Shown: positions 1 through 7,638 of the stretch, one piece after another
How positions within the stretch are numbered: position 1 is the first letter of the stretch
Layout: the number at the start of each line of letters is the position of its first letter
DNA from: an uncultured Collinsella sp.
GTDB taxonomy: Bacteria; Actinomycetota; Coriobacteriia; Coriobacteriales; Coriobacteriaceae
DNA length: 64,000 nucleotides
Direction of reading: 5' to 3'
Assembly (NCBI GenBank): GCA_902470365.1
Contig: CABRFZ010000001.1
Coordinates: forward strand, 1 to 64,000
Translations under genes and position numbers: made by a program
Notes under the pieces: generated by a model
The model's input: the letters and a program-made list of their open reading frames with translations, nothing else
What the model was told of the DNA's origin: nothing
The model's database searches: none

Positions 1-29
1 TCCGCACATGTGCGGATGAATGTGGAAGG

Positions 30-56
30 TGTTCGGATGAAGTTGATAATCAAGGG
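30..56 (+). repeat. 27-bp dispersed repeat, copy 1
   Basis: Identical to 48377-48403. It lies 35 bp before the tRNA -35 box. No dyad symmetry is apparent; the function is unknown. Confidence 0.75.
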
Positions 57-90
57 AAAAACTCTTTTCAAAATTCTTGAAAATTGGGGC

Positions 91-119
91 TTGCATCGCG
101 TGGCGTTCCTTGCAATAAT
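91..119 (+). promoter_or_regulatory. Promoter of the tRNA cluster
   Basis: A -35 box TTGCAT (91-96) and a -10 box AATAAT (114-119) are separated by 17 bp. A TGC immediately before the -10 makes it an extended -10. It ends 26 bp before the mature tRNA-His, a normal leader length for a stable-RNA operon. Confidence 0.55.
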
Positions 120-145
120 AGTCGAGCGCGAAGCGCACAGGACAC

Positions 146-223
146 GGTGGGTGTAGCTCAGTTGGCTAGAGCGACGGGTTGTGGTCCCGTAGGTCGAGGG
201 TTCGAGTCCCTTTACCCACCCCA
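146..223 (+). tRNA. tRNA-His (GTG)
   Basis: A full cloverleaf can be folded. The acceptor stem GTGGGTG pairs with TACCCAC, and the anticodon loop carries GTG. The extra G at 146 opposite C at 220 is the G-1:C73 identity pair of tRNA-His. The 3' CCA is encoded (221-223). Confidence 0.95.
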
Positions 224-245
224 GTTCTTGCTTCGTGTTGATATC

Positions 246-321
246 GGGTCGTTAGCTCAGTTGGTAGAGCAGGGGACTCTTAATCCCAAGGTCCAGGGTT
301 CGACCCCCTGACGGCCCACCA
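246..321 (+). tRNA. tRNA-Lys (CTT), copy 1
   Basis: Cloverleaf with acceptor GGGTCGT/ACGGCCC, D-loop motif AGCTCAGTTGGTAGAGC, anticodon CTT and T-arm GGTTCGA. CCA is encoded at 319-321. The mature part is identical to the copy at 365. Confidence 0.95.
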
Positions 322-334
322 CACGATATCTCCT

Positions 335-360
335 CTAAAGTCCGCCGCAACGGACTTTAG
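335..360 (+). terminator. Hairpin between the two tRNA-Lys genes
   Basis: Perfect 10-bp stem (335-344 with 351-360) and a 6-nt loop. The 3' side is followed only by CTTTGGG, so it may be a weak terminator or a processing hairpin rather than a strong terminator. Confidence 0.4.
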
Positions 361-364
361 CTTT

Positions 365-437
365 GGGTCGTTAGCTCAGTTGGTAGAGCAGGGGACTCTT
401 AATCCCAAGGTCCAGGGTTCGACCCCCTGACGGCCCA
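365..437 (+). tRNA. tRNA-Lys (CTT), copy 2
   Basis: Same mature sequence as copy 1 (246-318). The bases after the discriminator are CCC rather than CCA, so CCA must be added after transcription. The last ~17 bases of this gene belong to a direct repeat that recurs at 598. Confidence 0.95.
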
Positions 438-518
438 CCCAAAGATAGTTAAAGCGACTGGCTCAGGCTGGTCGCTTTTTTGTTAACCTCGCATGGGGCC
501 GAACCCGTCGGGGCGCGG
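421..518 (+). repeat. Direct repeat, copy 1 (tRNA-Lys 3' end plus terminator)
   Basis: About 98 bp comprising the 3' end of tRNA-Lys copy 2, the downstream hairpin and a GC-rich tail. It recurs with few changes at 598-694, offset 177 bp. Duplication of a tRNA 3' end is the usual scar of tyrosine-recombinase integration; no integrase gene is visible here. Confidence 0.75.
452..481 (+). terminator. Terminator of the tRNA cluster
   Basis: Stem AGCGAC/GTCGCT around an 11-12 nt loop, followed by a run of six T. It lies just after the second tRNA-Lys. A near copy lies at ~630-657 in the second direct repeat. Confidence 0.75.
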
Positions 519-597
519 AGCTGAAGAAATGCGTAAGCATTTGCCAGCGCAGCGCGCAAGGCGCGAAGCGCCGCAGCGACCGCCTGCGCAGCAGGCT

Positions 598-694
598 GAC
601 CCCCTGACGGCCCACCCAAAGATTGTTAAAGCGACTGGCTCAGGCTGGTCGTTTTTTGTTGACCATGCATGGGGTCGAACCCGTCGGGGCGCGG
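598..694 (+). repeat. Direct repeat, copy 2 (tRNA-Lys 3' fragment)
   Basis: Second copy of the 421-518 unit. It includes the tRNA-Lys 3' tail, the hairpin and the same GC-rich tail. It contains no complete tRNA. It ends 6 bp before the stop codon of the dinD-like gene. Confidence 0.75.
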
Positions 695-700
695 CCGCTT

Positions 701-1561
701 TCACAGATCGAGCCTACCCTGGGGATCGGTAAAACCGTCAGTACCCTCCTTGAGTTTCTTCTCGTCTGCCTTCACACGACGCTCGAGCTTTTTTGTATCC
801 TCGGCAGGCGGTAGGTTCTCGGGAACAATTCCGCGGTCGATGAGGCTGCCACGCACGCTCGTGTTGTTCTCGACGTGTTCTTGTTTAATCTGGTCCAGAC
901 CGTACAAGTCGTGTTCCTCGGCGTTGAAGGCCGTCATCGAGTTCGTGAGGTCCTTTGCTTTGATGAGAACATCGGCTAGCTTGTCCGCCAATGCAGCACT
1001 CTTGGGCACACCAAGCTGCCGCTTCATGTCCGCCGTGCTTCTGCCGCCGAATAACGCCTCATCGCCCTTCGACTTGATGATCGCGAATCCTTTGGAGTCC
1101 ACGCCTCGTTTGAACGCAATGCCCGAGAGCTGTTTCTCTGAATCGGATAGCGAGTGGCGCGCCTGCAAGCGCTGAATCTCTGCGAAGCGCTGCTCTATGA
1201 GCTCCTGACGGCGTGTCTGCACGGCGAAGTACGCCTGTGCGAGCGCGATTTCGGGTTTGTTTGGGTCTCCGTTTTGGGCGATTAAATAGCATGCGTAGCG
1301 CGTCAGCTTGTAGTCTTTTACGGCTCGTTTGGCGATGCCGGCATCTACCATTTTGCTGGCCTCAGCAAAATGGGCGGCAACAGGCATTTTATTCGTGTCA
1401 CACGATGCCATGGATCTCTTAACTGCAGTCTCAAAATTACGCCATTGGGTGTATCCGAGGGGTTCCATTAAATCGCGTGCGAGCCAATACTCAACGCCGT
1501 CTTCTACATGGGCGTAGCTATCAAGTTCGACACGCCACTTCTCGATATCTCTGCTGTCCAT
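701..1561 (-). CDS. dinD: DNA damage-inducible protein D-like (DinD)
   Basis: This 286-aa protein resembles DinD, an SOS-induced protein that in E. coli interferes with RecA filaments. The N-terminal half (WRVELDSYAHVEDGVEYWLA, then the LMEPLGYTQWRNFE region) is the Bro-N/antirepressor-like fold typical of DinD. The remainder is charged and helical with a lysine-rich C-terminus. An AGGAGGAG ribosome site precedes the ATG at 1561. The gene ends against a tRNA-derived repeat and reads toward the tRNA genes, a common position for cargo of integrated elements. I saw no convincing LexA box upstream. It could also be described as a phage-type antirepressor homologue. Confidence 0.75.
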   Translation of the reverse strand: MDSRDIEKWRVELDSYAHVEDGVEYWLARDLMEPLGYTQWRNFETAVKRSMASCDTNKMPVAAHFAEASKMVDAGIAKRAVKDYKLTRYACYLIAQNGDPNKPEIALAQAYFAVQTRRQELIEQRFAEIQRLQARHSLSDSEKQLSGIAFKRGVDSKGFAIIKSKGDEALFGGRSTADMKRQLGVPKSAALADKLADVLIKAKDLTNSMTAFNAEEHDLYGLDQIKQEHVENNTSVRGSLIDRGIVPENLPPAEDTKKLERRVKADEKKLKEGTDGFTDPQGRLDL

Positions 1562-1646
1562 ATCTCCTCCTCGCTGGTCTATTTTCTATGCGGGCTTTGC
1601 CCGCTCTGTATTCAGAATAAGGATACGCTGCCGTGCGGACACGAAT

Positions 1647-1678
1647 GGGCCCCGTGCCACTTCGAGCTCACGGGGCCC
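1647..1678. repeat. Inverted repeat between dinD and the flavoprotein gene
   Basis: Perfect 10-bp arms (1647-1656 and 1669-1678) around a 12-nt loop. It lies just after the stop of the flavoprotein gene, but neither strand shows a T-run. It may be a weak terminator for that gene. Confidence 0.4.
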
Positions 1679-1722
1679 ATGGATATCGATTGGTTGTGTT
1701 CTGCTTTAGGTAGGTGTCCGGT

Positions 1723-3249
1723 TTAATCCGCTCGATAGTGCGAACCCAGGCTTTCGGTCCGCTTACGCATGGCTTTGACCATCTCCATCGCCAGCTGAAT
1801 CTGCGATTGCAGGCGGGCGAGGGCTGCGACTTCGCTGCCCTGGGCTTTCTGTGCGCTCAAGGTCGTTGCCTCCGTCTTTAAGCCCTCAAGCTCGTGTAGT
1901 GCCTCGGATAGGCCCGTCTCGGTGCGGTTGATCATGCAATAGGTGCTCATCGTGTGCCTAAGGCTGTGTGTCAGGCGTTTGGCATCTGTTGTGGCAATGC
2001 CGTACTGGGGGAGGGTGATATCCGCCTTCAGGGCTGCCTCAGGCTCCTTCTGCGCTGCAAGGGCTGCCGATGCGCCCGCGATGCGCCCGAACACGATGCC
2101 GTTGGCACTTGATAAGCCACCAATGCGGTCGGCTCCGTGCATGCCGCCTGTCGCCTCACCGCAAGCGTAGAGGCCCTCAACGCCCGTGTACGCGGTCTTA
2201 TCGATCTTGATGCCGCCGTTAGCGGCGTGGGCATACATCGCAACGCGCATCTCGTCAGTCGGGGCGATGCCGTGCTCGTCTTGCAGCCAGGTGGCAAAGG
2301 TCTGCACAAACTCTGGGACATCCTCGCGGGGGAAGTCGTAGTGGAGTGCCAGGCCTTCGACACCTGCCTGATCGATGACGAGATCGATAGCGCGGGAGGC
2401 CAAGCGTGACGTGAAGGGACCATATCCAGAGCGCTGCTCGAGCAGGTCGTTCAGCTTGTCGTCGGCAATATCTACCGGCTGGTCTACATGCACGTAGCGC
2501 CAGGTTTTCTCGTTGAAGACCAAGTTACGCCTGGGCTCGATGAAGCCGGGCATCATCTGCATGAACTCTATATTAGTAAGTGTTGCGCCGTGCGCCAGCG
2601 CGATGGCCTGCGAGGAGCTGAGCACATCAGCCGACGTAAGGCTGCGCTCGAACAGGCCGCCTGTGCCACCGGCTGCGATGACCGTGGCCTTGGCAGCAAA
2701 GGGCACGATTCGATTTTCGGTAAGGTCGTAGAGTACGGTTCCGGTTATTCTGCCGTTCGTGTCCTCAACAAGGTCGATAAGCTCATGGCGGGGGAGCAGG
2801 CGAATGCCGAGCGACTCGATCCAGGTCGTCAGAGCGTCCTCAAGGGGCTTGCGGATGAGGCCGCGCCACATGCGCGTCTTGTGGTCAAAGCAGGGGATAA
2901 ATTGCTTTTGTTGAGCACTCTTGGCGCTTTGCGGACGCTGGAGCTCAACGCCCAGGTCTTGCTCGAGCCAGTCAATCGCTTGGGGAATGCCGTGGACGAA
3001 CGCTTGGACGAGTTCGGGGTCGGCAACGCCGCCGCCGACGGCCAGGATGGTGTCGATGAGGTCCTGCTCGTCGTCTTCGTTAACGGGTCCGATAAGCCCT
3101 AGGCCCCAGGTTCCGGGGAAGAAGCTCGATCCACTCATAGTCTTGCCGGCGCTTGCCACAGCGACGGTTGCACCCGTGCGTGCCGCTTCGATGGCGGCGC
3201 AAAGGCCCGCAATGCCAGATCCAATTACCAGTACATCAGTCGATTCCAT
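1723..3249 (-). CDS. FAD-dependent oxidoreductase (fumarate reductase / NadB-type flavoprotein)
   Basis: A 508-aa flavoprotein of the succinate dehydrogenase/fumarate reductase/L-aspartate oxidase superfamily. The N-terminus has the Rossmann dinucleotide site (VLVIGSGIAGLCAAIEAA, residues 5-22). A second FAD motif (TVIAAGGTGGLF) lies near residue 200, and the C-terminal FAD site contains YACGEATGGMHGADRIGG. There is no twin-arginine signal or FMN-attachment domain, so it is probably cytosolic. The ATG at 3249 is chosen because GAAAGG precedes it; a longer reading to 3306 adds a low-complexity leader without a ribosome site. It is monocistronic, and nadA/nadC are not adjacent. The substrate cannot be assigned: L-aspartate oxidase or a fumarate/urocanate-type reductase are both possible. 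Confidence 0.75.
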   Translation of the reverse strand: MESTDVLVIGSGIAGLCAAIEAARTGATVAVASAGKTMSGSSFFPGTWGLGLIGPVNEDDEQDLIDTILAVGGGVADPELVQAFVHGIPQAIDWLEQDLGVELQRPQSAKSAQQKQFIPCFDHKTRMWRGLIRKPLEDALTTWIESLGIRLLPRHELIDLVEDTNGRITGTVLYDLTENRIVPFAAKATVIAAGGTGGLFERSLTSADVLSSSQAIALAHGATLTNIEFMQMMPGFIEPRRNLVFNEKTWRYVHVDQPVDIADDKLNDLLEQRSGYGPFTSRLASRAIDLVIDQAGVEGLALHYDFPREDVPEFVQTFATWLQDEHGIAPTDEMRVAMYAHAANGGIKIDKTAYTGVEGLYACGEATGGMHGADRIGGLSSANGIVFGRIAGASAALAAQKEPEAALKADITLPQYGIATTDAKRLTHSLRHTMSTYCMINRTETGLSEALHELEGLKTEATTLSAQKAQGSEVAALARLQSQIQLAMEMVKAMRKRTESLGSHYRAD

Positions 3250-3386
3250 CGGATTCCTTTCTCGTCCGGCGCATTGTCGCACGGGTGATCGGCAATGGGG
3301 CCGCAAAGACTCGGCAAATCGGTAAAGGGCAAATATGGCAGGTGGGCGTCAGATGGACTCGGCCACTTCGGTCGGCCTATTTGATA

Positions 3387-3453
3387 AGTTGCGGTGGAAT
3401 ACGGACTGTTTTGGCCTGTATGGATGCAATTCAGTCCGTATTTCACCGCAACT
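3387..3453. repeat. Long inverted repeat upstream of the flavoprotein gene
   Basis: 22-bp arms at 3387-3408 and 3432-3453 match at 21 of 22 positions around a 23-nt spacer. It lies between the terminator at 3508-3535 and the flavoprotein gene start, so it could be a leader hairpin or an operator pair for that gene. No T-run follows either arm. Confidence 0.6.
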
Positions 3454-3497
3454 GATACATCGGACCTTCTAATAAGAGTAACCAATTTGAGACGGGG

Positions 3498-3535
3498 CAA
3501 ACAAAAAGAGCCGCTACCTCGAAAGGTAGCGGCTC
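3498..3535 (-). terminator. Rho-independent terminator of the GGGtGRT operon
   Basis: 12-bp stem (3508-3519 with 3524-3535) with a GAAA-type loop. On the minus strand it is followed by CTTTTTGTTTG. It sits ~35 bp past the stop of the GGGtGRT gene. Confidence 0.85.
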
Positions 3536-3570
3536 CAAAGCTCAGCTATATGAGCATCGCGCGGGCGCGA

Positions 3571-4575
3571 TTAGGCCTTGAGGGCCTCCTCGACGGCGAC
3601 AGCGCAGGCGACGGTGGCACCGACCATGGGGTTGTTGCCCATGCCGATGAGACCCATCATGTCGACGTGCGCAGGCACGGAGGAAGAACCGGCGAACTGG
3701 GCGTCGGAGTGCATGCGGCCCATGGTGTCGGTCATGCCGTAAGAGGCAGGGCCGGCGCCCATGTTGTCCGGGTGCAGGGTACGGCCAGTGCCGCCACCAG
3801 AAGCGACGGAGAAGTACTTCTTGCCAGCCTCGAGGCGCTCCTTCTTGTAGGTGCCAGCGACGGGGTGCTGGAAGCGCGTGGGGTTGGTAGAGTTACCGGT
3901 GATCGAGATGTCGACGTTCTCGTGCCACATGATGGCAACGCCCTCGCGGACGTCGTCGGCGCCGTAGCAGTTGACGGCGGCGCGGGGACCATCGGAGTAG
4001 GGGATGGTCTCGACGACCTTGAGCTCGCCCGTGAAGTAGTCGAACTGGGTCTTCACGTAGGTGAAGCCGTTGATGCGGGCGATGATCTGAGCAGCGTCCT
4101 TGCCCAGACCGTTGAGGATGACGCGCAGCGGCTTCTTGCGAGCCTTGTTGGCGTTCAGAGCCAGGCCGATAGCACCCTCAGCGGCAGCGAAGGACTCGTG
4201 GCCGGCCAGGAAGGCGAAGCACTCGGTGTCGTCGGAGAGCAGCATAGCGCCCAGGTTGCCGTGGCCCAGACCGACCTTGCGGTCCTCGGCGACGGAGCCG
4301 GGAACGGTGAAGGCCTGGATGCCCTCGCCGATGATGGCGGCAGCCTCAGAAGCGGACTTGGCGCCACGCTTGACAGCGAGAGCGCAACCGAGGGTGTAGG
4401 CCCACTCGGCGTTCTGGAAGGCGATGGACTGGGTGTTGTTGACGATCTCACGCGGGTTGAAGCCCTTGTCGGTGCAGATCTGCAGAGCTTCCTCGAGGGA
4501 GGCGATGCCGTTGTCGGCGAGGCACTTGTTGATCTTGTCAGCGCGGCGCTCGTAACCTTCGAACGTAACAGTCAT
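3571..4575 (-). CDS. GGGtGRT protein (conserved, function unknown)
   Basis: A 334-aa soluble protein recognised by its family signature GGGTGRTLHPDN near residue 265. It has no signal peptide or membrane segment. It is rich in conserved glycine/asparagine loops (VGLGHGNLGAM, ISITGNSTNPTR). The gene starts 18 nt downstream of the NifU-like gene, with GGGAGG before its ATG, so the two are co-transcribed and end at the hairpin at 3498-3535. The pair is conserved in many anaerobes from my recollection of the family; no biochemical role is established that I know of. The partner suggests an Fe-S or metal-related job, but this is inference. Confidence 0.85.
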   Translation of the reverse strand: MTVTFEGYERRADKINKCLADNGIASLEEALQICTDKGFNPREIVNNTQSIAFQNAEWAYTLGCALAVKRGAKSASEAAAIIGEGIQAFTVPGSVAEDRKVGLGHGNLGAMLLSDDTECFAFLAGHESFAAAEGAIGLALNANKARKKPLRVILNGLGKDAAQIIARINGFTYVKTQFDYFTGELKVVETIPYSDGPRAAVNCYGADDVREGVAIMWHENVDISITGNSTNPTRFQHPVAGTYKKERLEAGKKYFSVASGGGTGRTLHPDNMGAGPASYGMTDTMGRMHSDAQFAGSSSVPAHVDMMGLIGMGNNPMVGATVACAVAVEEALKA

Positions 4576-4593
4576 AGTTATTTCCCTCCCTTT

Positions 4594-5328
4594 CTACTCG
4601 TGAACCGGGAACACGCTGGCGACGGAGTGAGTCTCCTCGTCGGTGCGCGGGTCGATGTACTTGGCAGCGTTCTCCCACTGACCATAGTGGCCCATAGCGC
4701 CAGCGATGGCCTCCTCGGGGGTCTTGCCGGCCTTGACGGCGTCGGTGAACTTACCGAGGTTCAGGAACTCGAACGCGATGATCTCGTTCTTGTCGTTGAG
4801 AGCCATGCGGGTGACGTAGCCCTGAGCGAGCTCGAGGTAACGAGCGCCCTTGGCCTTGGTGCCGAACATGGTGCCGACCTGGGAGCGAAGGCCCTTGCCG
4901 AGGTCGTCGAGGGAGGCGCCCACGGGCAGGCCGCCCTCGGAGAATGCGGTCTGGCTGCGGCCGTAAACGATCTGCAGGAAGATCTCGCGCATAGCAACGT
5001 TGATGGCGTCGCAGACGAGGTCGGTGTTGAGGGCCTCGAGGATGGTCTTACCGGGAAGGATCTCGGAAGCCATGGCGGCAGAGTGGGTCATACCCGAGCA
5101 GCCGATGGTCTCAACGAGGGCCTCCTCGATGATGCCGTCCTTAACGTTCAGCGTGAGCTTGCAGGCGCCCTGCTGAGGTGCGCACCAACCCACACCGTGC
5201 GTAAGACCGGAGATGTCGGAAATCTCCTTAGCCTGGACCCACTTGCCCTCCTCGGGGATGGGTGCGGGGCCGTGGTATGCACCCTTGGCAACGGGGCACA
5301 TGTTCTCCACTTCCTGTGAGTACTGCAT
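4594..5328 (-). CDS. NifU/IscU-like Fe-S scaffold homologue paired with GGGtGRT
   Basis: A 244-aa protein with an IscU/NifU N-terminal-like core. Candidate ligand cysteines are seen in HGVGWCAPQQGAC (residues ~45-57) and in ETIGCSGMTHSAAMASEI (C ~80). The second motif resembles the GxGCA...S.AS loop of scaffold proteins. It is longer than SufU (144 aa here). It starts at ATG 5328, preceded by GAGAGGAGAGG; an upstream ATG at 5412 adds an unlikely arginine-rich leader. First gene of a two-gene operon with GGGtGRT. It could be a dedicated scaffold for an unknown enzyme rather than a general assembly factor, which the SUF operon at 7.2-12.4 kb provides. Confidence 0.75.
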   Translation of the reverse strand: MQYSQEVENMCPVAKGAYHGPAPIPEEGKWVQAKEISDISGLTHGVGWCAPQQGACKLTLNVKDGIIEEALVETIGCSGMTHSAAMASEILPGKTILEALNTDLVCDAINVAMREIFLQIVYGRSQTAFSEGGLPVGASLDDLGKGLRSQVGTMFGTKAKGARYLELAQGYVTRMALNDKNEIIAFEFLNLGKFTDAVKAGKTPEEAIAGAMGHYGQWENAAKYIDPRTDEETHSVASVFPVHE

Positions 5329-5731
5329 GCCTCTCCTCTCTATCGTGTTGGCGTCCCGTCTGGGGGTCGTGGCTGGCGATTGCCGGGCGACCCTTCGAAA
5401 GGGACATGACATGCAGCCCCTATAATACCGCGAAATGCACGGAATATTCGGCGAACGGCTCAGTTTTCGTAGCGGGAAGTCCGGAAGTTTTAATTGAAAC
5501 GGTTTAACTCTATGTTCTGTGGTCGTGAACTTCCGTAGAGGGGGTCCTTCTTGGGCAAGCTTTTGGTCAGCTCTTGTAAGCGTTGCAGGGCTTGACCTGT
5601 TGCAACGGTGCCGTTCGCCGCCTGATTACTGCCTTTGGCCGCGCGAGTGTATTGTTTTGCGTGAATGTTTTGATGGCACGCTTCAATCGTGCTGTATTGG
5701 ATGGCAAGCAGATCCCGGCGAAAGGAACGCC

Positions 5732-6544
5732 ATGCAGCGCGTTTGGAGAACGGTTACCGGCTTTTACCATGTCTGTGCGCGCGGTACGGGCAAGCAGCTC
5801 ATCTTTGAGGGCGATGAAGACCGGTGGGAGTTTTTGGAGCTGATGCGCGAGTGCTGTCGCGAGGCGGGCGTGACGGTTATCGCCTGGTGCCTTATGAACG
5901 ACCACGTGGATCTGGTACTCTCGGATTATGAGGACACGATGAGCGCGGCGATGCACCGGTTGCTTTTGACGTACGCGCGGCGGTTCAATAAACGCACGGG
6001 GCGCACAGGCCATCTGTTCCAGAACCGTTTTGATCGGCGTTCGCTCGATACCGATTGGCAGGTGATGGAGGCTATTCGCTCCGTACACGCCGATCCGCAG
6101 GAGGTGGGCATCAGTCTCATTGAGCGTTATCCCTGGAGCAGCTTTCCGGAGCATTTGTGCGCTTACGACGGTGACGCGGCCGATGTCGCGAGGGGATTTT
6201 CTGATCCTTCTTGCGTGCTTGAACTTTTTGGTTCTGCCGAGGGCTTTATTGCCTATTCGCTTTCGACGCCCGACGGCAGCGAGCCGGCGCTGTGCGATAT
6301 GAAAGAGACAGAGTGGGAACACCACGCCTTTGCCGACAAGTTGGCGAAGAGCCTCGGGGTTCCGCTCAATGGGGTTAAAACTGCACCGCCGGCGCAGCGC
6401 GATACCGTTATTGTTGGATTGAACAATGCCGGCTTTACGGTGCGCCAGATTGAGCGGTATACCGGGATTGGCAAAAGTACCGTCTCTCGTATCGTGCGCG
6501 CCCGCGCGCGAACGGCGATGCGGGCTGGCGGAAACGTGATGTAA
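5732..6544 (+). CDS. RAYT-like Y1 transposase with C-terminal HTH
   Basis: A 270-aa protein of the REP-associated tyrosine transposase (Y1_Tnp/HUH) family. Seen: the start VTGFYHVCARG, the core AWCLMNDHVDLVL, the tyrosine helix LLLTYARRFN, then GRTGHLFQNRF and an IRSVHADP motif that corresponds to the family's RYIHxNP. The metal-binding HUH motif reads H-V-D rather than the usual H-x-H. The last ~50 residues form a helix-turn-helix (FTVRQIERYTGIGKSTVSRI). The ATG at 5732 is chosen because AAAGGA precedes it and the Y1 domain begins there. No flanking inverted repeats or target duplications were seen, so it is a solitary, possibly domesticated, single-strand DNA-processing protein. Confidence 0.8.
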   Translation: MQRVWRTVTGFYHVCARGTGKQLIFEGDEDRWEFLELMRECCREAGVTVIAWCLMNDHVDLVLSDYEDTMSAAMHRLLLTYARRFNKRTGRTGHLFQNRFDRRSLDTDWQVMEAIRSVHADPQEVGISLIERYPWSSFPEHLCAYDGDAADVARGFSDPSCVLELFGSAEGFIAYSLSTPDGSEPALCDMKETEWEHHAFADKLAKSLGVPLNGVKTAPPAQRDTVIVGLNNAGFTVRQIERYTGIGKSTVSRIVRARARTAMRAGGNVM

Positions 6545-7140
6545 GGTCGCCTGTTCACCGCAGTTGGGGTCGTCCATACGCCGCAACCAGCGTTCAAAAG
6601 CTTGGTACGGTAACTGCACTTCTTAATATGCATAGAACAATCGTCATCTTGCATAAAATAACAGCTCAGTCCGGGTTTGCCCGTGCCTACCCCCGTCTGC
6701 GCCGTGCAAAAAACGGAGTTTTCAGCATCGTGGTGCTGTCGGCACTGCCGCAATCTTGCAACATACGGGTCCCGAAGCTATTTATGCCTTCCGATGCGCC
6801 TCCGAAGCGCATGTATGTGATCCCTGAGACCGCGATGCTTGTTCTAAAACACAATATATATGCGCCTGGAGACGTTGATTAACGCTTTCGATGCGTATAC
6901 ATACAGCTTGGCGTGCTGAATACTCGCAAAAATGCACGTCGCACCCTATGGGACCCGTCTGCGGCAGGCGCGAAGCGAGTCGGAGCTCAGCAGAACGGGG
7001 CTTGGCGCATTGCTTGGCGGGCCCGGGGCCCTGCCGCAGGCCTTTGGTGCTGTGGAAAACGCCCGTGTTCGCGTCTGGCCGTGTGGTAAATGACAGTCGG
7101 GGCGCCGGGCGCGCTGATTTTGTGTGTTCGTGCTCATTAG
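6545..7140. other. Intergenic stretch without supported gene
   Basis: About 600 bp between the RAYT gene and the SUF terminator. Short open frames exist on both strands but none combines a ribosome site with protein-like composition. I see no tRNA or clear terminator of the RAYT gene, and no evident REP-type palindrome cluster. Confidence 0.5.
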
Positions 7141-7171
7141 GAAAAACAGAGCCGCCCGTATCGGGCGGCTC
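7141..7171 (-). terminator. Terminator of the SUF operon
   Basis: 10-bp stem (7149-7158 with 7162-7171) and a 3-nt loop. On the minus strand it is followed by TGTTTTTC. It lies ~30 bp past the sufU stop codon. Confidence 0.85.
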
Positions 7172-7203
7172 GGCAATCAAAAACCTTGGATTCGGAGCAT
7201 ACG

Positions 7204-7638
7204 CTACTGGTTAGCTTGCCCCTCGAGCATGCCGCCGAGGGTGCGCCAGGCGAGCTCGGCGCATTTGACGCGGGCGGGCATGTGCGAGATGTCCTGGAGC
7301 TGGGCGGCTTCGTCCAGGTCTTCCAGGTCCTCCTCGGAGAGCTGCTCGCCGCGGATCATGGCGAGGAAGAGCTCTGCCAGGCGGTGAGCTTCCTCGACGG
7401 TCTCGCCGGTGATGAGGTCGGCCATGATGTCGGCACTGGCCTGACTGATGGCGCAGCCGTGGCCGGTAAAGGAGGCCTCCTCGATCACGCCGTTCTCGAC
7501 GCGCAGCTGCAAGGTGAGCTCGTCGCCGCAGCTGGGGTTGATGCCGTCGTGCTCGTGCGTGGGAGCATCCATCTCGTACTTATAGTCGGGGTGCGAGTTG
7601 TGCTCCATAAATGTGGTGGAGGTGTACAGATTACCCAT
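7204..7638 (-). CDS. sufU: SufU, zinc-dependent sulfur-transfer partner of SufS
   Basis: 144 aa. SufU accepts persulfide sulfur from SufS for Fe-S cluster assembly in Gram-positive-type SUF systems. The three zinc-ligand cysteines are visible: C37 in NPSCGDE, C62 in GHGCAIS and C126 in RVKCAELAW, with D39 next to the first. The ATG at 7638 overlaps the end of sufS by 8 bp and has GGAG upstream; a later ATG at 7608 is possible. It is the last gene of sufCBDSU and is followed by a strong terminator. Length and motifs are normal for the family. Confidence 0.92.
   Translation of the reverse strand: MGNLYTSTTFMEHNSHPDYKYEMDAPTHEHDGINPSCGDELTLQLRVENGVIEEASFTGHGCAISQASADIMADLITGETVEEAHRLAELFLAMIRGEQLSEEDLEDLDEAAQLQDISHMPARVKCAELAWRTLGGMLEGQANQ

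Noticed and set aside
3394..5319. 641-aa open frame on the plus strand
   Set aside because: Shadow of the GGGtGRT and NifU-like genes on the other strand; its composition is that of an antisense frame in GC-rich codons and it has no ribosome site.
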